From: Klenkia sesuvii
Lineage (GTDB): Bacteria; Actinomycetota; Actinomycetes; Mycobacteriales; Geodermatophilaceae
DNA length: 64,000 nt
Assembly (NCBI RefSeq): GCF_037083825.1
Contig: NZ_JBAPLU010000001.1
Span: 124,001 to 188,000, forward strand
Direction: 5' to 3'
The notes beneath the pieces are model-generated. The model had not been told where the DNA came from and did not search any database. It saw only the letters and a list, made by a program, of their open reading frames with translations. Every line of letters starts with the position of its first letter. Position 1 is the stretch's first letter. This document shows, in pieces, positions 59,921 through 64,000 of this stretch. Made by a program: the position numbers and the translations under genes.

Positions 59921-60196
59921 CCCCCACCAGCCCCCCGGCTGCACGTCCCCCCACGTCGCGGCCGGGTGTCGGAACCCGGCCCCGGCCGGTCCCCTCCCCC
60001 GGGACCGTCCGGGGTCGGGCGCCGTCCAGCCACGGACCTGAGAACCGGCACCCTGGGCGACCGGGCCGTTGCAGGTGACAACCATCACGGTTGCTGGGTC
60101 GCACACCGGGAATGCACAGCGCGGGCACCGGTTGGTGCCGTAGGAAGTTCCACAGTGCAACCACCTCGCACCCCCCTCGCGACCCCTGGAGAACCG

Positions 60197-60706
60197 GTGA
60201 CCTGCCCGAGCATGCTCCGCCGGCCGCACGCGGTCGACGTGCTGCGCCACGGGATCGGCTCCGGGCACGGCCACCGGGTCGTGCGGGCCGTGCTGGATCG
60301 CGAGACCGGACGCGCGCAGCTGGCCCGCTACGCCATGGTCGGGGCCGTCTCCAGCGCGCTCTACGCCGTCCTGTTCGTGGCGGTCGAGGGCGCCGGGGAG
60401 CAGCCGGCCAACCTGGTGGGCGCGATCGCGTCGACGCTGCTGGCCAACGAGCTGCACCGCCGGCTCACCTTCCACGCCGGCGGTCGGGTCGGCTGGTTCA
60501 CCGCCCAGTGGGAGGGCGGCGGCCTGGCGGCCCTCGGCCTGGTGGCCACCTCGCTGGCGCTGGCCGCCCTCGACCACCTGGCCGACGACCCCGGCTGGGC
60601 GGTGCAGGTGCTGCTGATCGGTGCGGTCACCGGCGCCGTGGGTCTGGCCCGCTTCATGGCCCTGCGCGCCTGGGTGTTCCACCGGTCACCGGCCCGCGGG
60701 GAGTAG
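60197..60706 (+). CDS. GtrA-family membrane protein
   Basis: 169-aa protein with four helices and the GtrA features LARYAMVGAVSSALYAVLFV, a TLLANELHRRLTFH segment and final FMALRAWVFHR. GtrA proteins are thought to move undecaprenyl-linked sugars or related lipids; the preceding glycosyltransferase fits. CTGGAG lies nine bases before the GTG at 60197. Confidence 0.85.
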   Translation: MTCPSMLRRPHAVDVLRHGIGSGHGHRVVRAVLDRETGRAQLARYAMVGAVSSALYAVLFVAVEGAGEQPANLVGAIASTLLANELHRRLTFHAGGRVGWFTAQWEGGGLAALGLVATSLALAALDHLADDPGWAVQVLLIGAVTGAVGLARFMALRAWVFHRSPARGE

Positions 60707-60771
60707 CCGGCCCGGTGGTGGGGTAGGTCGTTGCCCGTTCAACGACCATCGAGACCCCGGAGGTCCCCCCG

Positions 60772-61371
60772 ATGACGAAGATCGCCGTCGTCTACTACTC
60801 GTCCACCGGCAACACCCACCAGCTCGCGCAGGCCGTCGCCCAGGGTGCGGAGGAGGCCGGCGCCGAGGTGCGGCTGCGTCGCGTCGTCGAGACCGCCCCC
60901 GACGCCGCGATCGACAGCAACCCGGCCTGGCGGGCCCACCTGGACTCCGTCACCGACGTGCCCACCGCCTCCCCCGAGGACCTAGAGTGGGCCGACGGCT
61001 ACGCCCTCGGCACGCCCACCCGCTTCGGCACGCCGTCGGCCCAGCTGAAGGCCTACATCGACACCCTCGGCGGCCTCTGGGCCACCGGCAAGCTCGCCAA
61101 CCGGGGCGCCACCGCCTTCACCAGCGCGCAGAACACCCACGGCGGCAACGAGTCGACGATCCTCACGCTGTTCAACGTCTTCTCCCACTTCGGCGCCGTC
61201 ATCGTCCCGCCGGGCTACACCGACCCGCTGCTGTTCGAGGCCGGCGGCAACCCCTACGGCGCATCCGTCCCCTCGGGCGGGGACGCCTCCGCGGCCTCCC
61301 CGCAGGTCCTGGCCGCCGCCCGGTACCAGGGGCGCCGGCTCGCCGAGATCTCGGCCAAGATCACGTCCTGA
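60772..61371 (+). CDS. wrbA: NAD(P)H:quinone oxidoreductase, WrbA family
   Basis: 199-aa flavodoxin-like FMN enzyme that reduces quinones by two electrons. FMN loop YYSSTGNTHQLAQAVAQGA, GTPTRFGTPSAQLKAYIDTL and the FTSAQNTHGGNESTIL segment are standard. GGAGG upstream of the ATG. A strong terminator follows. Confidence 0.95.
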   Translation: MTKIAVVYYSSTGNTHQLAQAVAQGAEEAGAEVRLRRVVETAPDAAIDSNPAWRAHLDSVTDVPTASPEDLEWADGYALGTPTRFGTPSAQLKAYIDTLGGLWATGKLANRGATAFTSAQNTHGGNESTILTLFNVFSHFGAVIVPPGYTDPLLFEAGGNPYGASVPSGGDASAASPQVLAAARYQGRRLAEISAKITS

Positions 61372-61376
61372 TCACA

Positions 61377-61413
61377 CCCCGGGCCGCGCTCGCCAGCTGG
61401 GCGCGGCCCGGGG
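61377..61413 (+). terminator. Terminator after wrbA
   Basis: Perfect 13-bp stem CCCCGGGCCGCGC/GCGCGGCCCGGGG, 11-base loop, starting six bases past the stop. Confidence 0.88.
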
Positions 61414-61425
61414 GGACCCGATCAC

Positions 61426-61431
61426 TAGCCT
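61426..61431 (+). promoter_or_regulatory. -10 box of leaderless metallophosphoesterase gene
   Basis: TAGCCT six bases before the GTG at 61438, fitting a leaderless transcript. Confidence 0.55.
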
Positions 61432-61437
61432 GGTCCG

Positions 61438-63054
61438 GTGACCACGGCGCCGAGCTCCCCCGAAGGGCGTCCCGACCACGCCACGGGCGAGGCCGTCGAC
61501 GCACCCGTTGCCGACCCGACCACCCAACGGCGGGGGGTGCGCCTCACCGTCCGGTGGCTGCAACGCATCGTCGTGGCCCTGGTCGGCGCCACCCTGGGCG
61601 TGCTCCTGCTCGGCCGGGTCGAGGCCCCCATCGGGCCCTTCGACGCCACCGTCGCCTTCACCCCGGCCATCTCTGGCGGCGCCGAACTGGAGATCCCACC
61701 CCTGGGCTCCCTCGCCGTCGACGCCTACGACGGCCCGCTGCGCCTGGACGTCCAGCTGCGCCGGGTCGACCAGCTGCGCGCGCAGGCGCTGGCCACCGAC
61801 CCGACCCAGCTCGACGGCGTCGTCGACCGGGTCAGCGCCGACCTGCGCGCCGCGGTTGAGCAGCTGGCCTGGACCACCGGCGCCGCCGCGCTCGGCGGCG
61901 CCGCCCTGTTCTCCTTCATCGCCCTGCGCCGCACCCGCGAGCCCGTCATCGCCGTCGGGCTCTCCGTGGTGCTGCTGGCCGGCACCGCCGGCCTCGGGGC
62001 AGCCACGTGGCGCCCGCAGGCGCTCAGCCAGCCGACCTACACGGGCCTGCTGGTCAACGCCAACAGCCTCATCGGCTCGGCGCAGGACATCGTCGCCCGC
62101 TACGACGCCTACCGGGCCTCGCTCGAGGACCTCGTCACCAACGTCAGCACCCTGTACTCGGCGGTCTCCACCCTGCCCGACCCGGCGATGACCGCCGACA
62201 GCGTCGCCCTGCTGCACGTGTCCGACATCCACCTCAACCCCGCCGGGGCAGGTCTGGTCTCGCAGGTGGTCGCGCAGTTCGGCATCGACGGCGTGCTCGA
62301 CACCGGGGACATCGTCGACTGGGGCAGCCCAGCCGAGAACCAGACCTTCGGGTGGATCGGCGCCCTCGGCGTCCCCTACGTCTTCATCCGCGGCAACCAC
62401 GACTCCGCGGTCACCGCGGCCGCCGTCGACGCCCAGCCGAACACGGTCGTCCTGGACGACACCGGGACGACGGTGGCCGGCATCGAGGTGGTGGGCGCCC
62501 CCGACCCGCGCTTCACCCCCGACAAGGACGCCGAGGGCGGCACCCAGACGCTGGAGGAGACCGGCGAGGAGCTCGCCGACGCCATCGCCGACCTGGACAC
62601 CCCGCCGTCGATCGCGATGGTGCACGACCCGAAGCAGGCGCCCCCGCTCGACGGCGTGGTCCCGCTGGTGCTGGCCGGCCACACCCACGAGCGCGACGTC
62701 TCGGTGCTCGACGACGGGACGCGCCTCATGGTGGAGGGCTCCACCGGCGGCGCCGGCCTGCGCGGCCTGCAGGGCGAGGAGCCCACACCGCTGACCTGCA
62801 CGGTGCTCTACCTCGACCCGGCCACCGGCGCGCTGACCGCCTACGACGAGATCACCCTTGGCGGACTCGGGCAGTCGGAGGTCACGATCGAGCGGACCTA
62901 CGTGCAGGCGCTGCCCACCGGCGACGACGAGGACGGCGGCCAGGACGACGGCGGCCCGGGCAACGGCCCGGACGGCGGGGGCCCGGACGGCGGCGGGGAC
63001 CAGGCCACGCCCACCGATCAGCCGGTCGAGGGTCCCGCCGTCCCGACCCCCTGA
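61438..63054 (+). CDS. Membrane-anchored metallophosphoesterase
   Basis: 538-aa protein. Helices near residues 40-60 and 145-185 bracket an external beta-rich region; the calcineurin-like domain follows with LLHVSDIHLNPAG (D263, H265), VLDTGDIVDWG, FIRGNHDS and LVLAGHTHERDV, giving the full dinuclear-metal set. The C-terminal 45 residues are a low-complexity Gly/Asp/Pro tail (GPDGGGPDGGGD). Substrate unknown; YmdB-, UDP-hydrolase- or phosphodiesterase-type activity are options. Confidence 0.88.
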   Translation: MTTAPSSPEGRPDHATGEAVDAPVADPTTQRRGVRLTVRWLQRIVVALVGATLGVLLLGRVEAPIGPFDATVAFTPAISGGAELEIPPLGSLAVDAYDGPLRLDVQLRRVDQLRAQALATDPTQLDGVVDRVSADLRAAVEQLAWTTGAAALGGAALFSFIALRRTREPVIAVGLSVVLLAGTAGLGAATWRPQALSQPTYTGLLVNANSLIGSAQDIVARYDAYRASLEDLVTNVSTLYSAVSTLPDPAMTADSVALLHVSDIHLNPAGAGLVSQVVAQFGIDGVLDTGDIVDWGSPAENQTFGWIGALGVPYVFIRGNHDSAVTAAAVDAQPNTVVLDDTGTTVAGIEVVGAPDPRFTPDKDAEGGTQTLEETGEELADAIADLDTPPSIAMVHDPKQAPPLDGVVPLVLAGHTHERDVSVLDDGTRLMVEGSTGGAGLRGLQGEEPTPLTCTVLYLDPATGALTAYDEITLGGLGQSEVTIERTYVQALPTGDDEDGGQDDGGPGNGPDGGGPDGGGDQATPTDQPVEGPAVPTP

Positions 63055-63072
63055 CCCCTACGCTCCCGGGCC

Positions 63073-63399
63073 ATGACGACCTCGCGCGCCGCCCGCCTCG
63101 CCACCCCCGTGCTGACCCTGTCCGCCCTGGTGGCCCTGACCGGTTGCTCGTTCACCTCGCACAACGTGTCGTGCTCGGGCAACCAGTGCACCGCCACCCT
63201 GACCGGGGAGGGGTCGGAGGCCTCGATCCTGGGCACCTCGCTGGCCTTCGCCGGCACCCAGGACGGGCGGGCCACCCTCTCGGTGGGCGGGGCGGAGGTC
63301 TCCTGCGCGACCGGCGAGAGCGTCACCGCCGGTCCGCTCTCGCTGACCTGCACCTCCGTCGAGGACGACCGGGTGGAGCTCACCGCCTCGCTCGGCTGA
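63073..63399 (+). CDS. Small lipoprotein, unknown
   Basis: 108-aa exported lipoprotein: signal peptide ending LSALVALTGC (lipobox LTGC, Cys about 25) and a beta-rich mature part with four further cysteines (VSCSGNQC, VSCATGES, LTCTSVED), probably two disulfides. TACGCT eight bases upstream of the ATG suggests a leaderless mRNA. Family not recognised. Confidence 0.8.
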   Translation: MTTSRAARLATPVLTLSALVALTGCSFTSHNVSCSGNQCTATLTGEGSEASILGTSLAFAGTQDGRATLSVGGAEVSCATGESVTAGPLSLTCTSVEDDRVELTASLG

Positions 63400-63404
63400 T
63401 CAGC

Positions 63405-64000
63405 TCACGACTGCACGTCGACGACGATGCGCGTCGGGTTGCTCAAGCTGTACACCCGGAACGGGCGGTCCTGGGTCAGGCCCACGTAGGCCAAGGCCTG
63501 ACCCTCGAAGGTGGAGTCGAAGTAGACCCCGCTCACCGGGCCGGTCTGGGGGCCGTAGACCCCCGGCGCGGCCTCGGTCACCCCGGGCGCCGCGTAGGGG
63601 TTGGTCACCCTGGTCAGGGTGACCCGGAGGAACGTCGTCCCGGGCACCTCGAGGGCGGTGCCCGACCCCTGCTGGGAGGGCGCGTCGGTGTAGGCGACGT
63701 CCCAGCCCGGCACGGCGTCGCCCGAGACGTCGAACACGACGCGGCCGAAGCCGTCCTGGGCACCCAGGCGCACGTCGGTGACGACGGTCGGCCCCTCCCC
63801 GGCCACCGGGTCAGCGGACACGGGCGCGGGCTCGGCGGGGAACGCCGGCACCGCCGCACCGCCGTCGTCCCCGGCCGCGACGGTGGTCGAGGCGCTCGTC
63901 GGCGTGGTCGCCCCCGCGGCGCTGCCCGTGGCCGCCGCGGACGACGTCGAGCCGGTGCTGCTGCCGGCTTCCTGGGCCTCGCCCCCGCCGCAGCCGGCCA
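63405..64000 (-). CDS. AMIN-like domain lipoprotein (5' end cut by window edge)
   Basis: 198 visible residues. The C-terminal ~130 residues form an AMIN-like domain (VTDVRLGAQDGFGRVVFDVSG, GWDVAYTD, FEGQALAYVGLTQDRPFRV, PTRIVVDVQS), used by cell-wall amidases and secretin-type proteins to bind envelope components. Before it lies a Ser/Thr/Ala linker. The first visible residues read AGCGGGEAQEAG, which look like the end of a lipobox, so only the signal peptide seems missing. Convergent with the small lipoprotein, 5 bp between stops. Confidence 0.82.
   Translation of the reverse strand, partial: AGCGGGEAQEAGSSTGSTSSAAATGSAAGATTPTSASTTVAAGDDGGAAVPAFPAEPAPVSADPVAGEGPTVVTDVRLGAQDGFGRVVFDVSGDAVPGWDVAYTDAPSQQGSGTALEVPGTTFLRVTLTRVTNPYAAPGVTEAAPGVYGPQTGPVSGVYFDSTFEGQALAYVGLTQDRPFRVYSLSNPTRIVVDVQS

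Noticed and set aside
1..64000. CRISPR array, prophage, insertion sequence or secondary-metabolite cluster
   Set aside because: No regular spacer-repeat pattern, transposase, integrase, phage structural gene, PKS or NRPS domain seen on either strand.

Overview
The window is a very GC-rich stretch (about three quarters G+C by eye) with dense, often 4-nt-overlapping genes, many GTG starts, many leaderless promoters (TANNNT box 6-8 nt before the start codon) and an actinobacterial gene set: GlnR and MshD (mycothiol), an RsiG anti-sigma factor, nitrobindin-like, DUF1416, DUF4395 and LmeA-like proteins, and a cysteine leader peptide. A Geodermatophilaceae-like actinomycete (Blastococcus, Modestobacter or Geodermatophilus) would fit, but that placement is inference.

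Layout. 0-5.8 kb: type-II asparaginase (cut by the left edge) and a tightly coupled Fur-YgfZ-BKACE-RsiG operon on the minus strand, then a terpenoid-cyclase-fold protein divergent from a zinc-ribbon protein and aminodeoxychorismate lyase. 6-10.3 kb: HNH endonuclease, NhaA antiporter, two unknown proteins. 10.3-14.5 kb: DUF885 peptidase-like protein, ferric nitrobindin-like protein with a tiny coupled membrane ORF, and a TetR/oxidoreductase pair with two operators. 14.6-17.5 kb: sulfur-transfer operon (LmeA-like, thioredoxin, Cys leader peptide, DUF4395, rhodanese, DUF1416). 17.5-19.2 kb: membrane protein and a broken hydrolase. 19.3-25.3 kb: glnR, mshD, pstSCAB with Pho boxes. As I recall it, 4.9-25 kb follows the Mycobacterium tuberculosis Rv0811c-Rv0820 gene order with insertions.

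25.4-36.6 kb: degenerate LytR-CpsA-Psr protein with a long Pro-rich tail, an Ala-rich helical protein, DUF2795 and tudor-like proteins, a siderophore-interacting reductase, PhoP/PhoR, a thioesterase, and sulfate assimilation cysQ-cysD-cysN. 36.6-40.3 kb: form-II CO-dehydrogenase-like coxL-coxS-coxM. 40.4-53.2 kb: CynX-type transporter, HrpA helicase, MarR/DHA2 efflux pair with three palindromic operators, haloacetate-dehalogenase-like hydrolase, acyl-CoA dehydrogenase and another MFS exporter. 53.3-64 kb: minisatellite, enoyl-CoA hydratase, IclR regulator, FAD oxidoreductase with XRE/DUF2975 genes, Lys-rich mini-protein, GGDEF protein, tRNA-Lys, glycosyltransferase, GtrA, WrbA, metallophosphoesterase and two lipoproteins (the last cut by the right edge).

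The most unusual signals are: (1) a family of four ~65-80 bp hairpin elements (676-740, 14548-14620, 18782-18844, 25279-25352), three of them immediately after stop codons, with compensatory changes in the stem, the fourth replacing part of a hydrolase gene and breaking it; (2) an RsiG with two intact c-di-GMP signature motifs embedded in a Fur-headed operon, with a diguanylate cyclase elsewhere in the window; (3) a cysteine leader peptide that overlaps the upstream thioredoxin gene; (4) unexplained hairpins, tandem repeats and small coupled ORFs.
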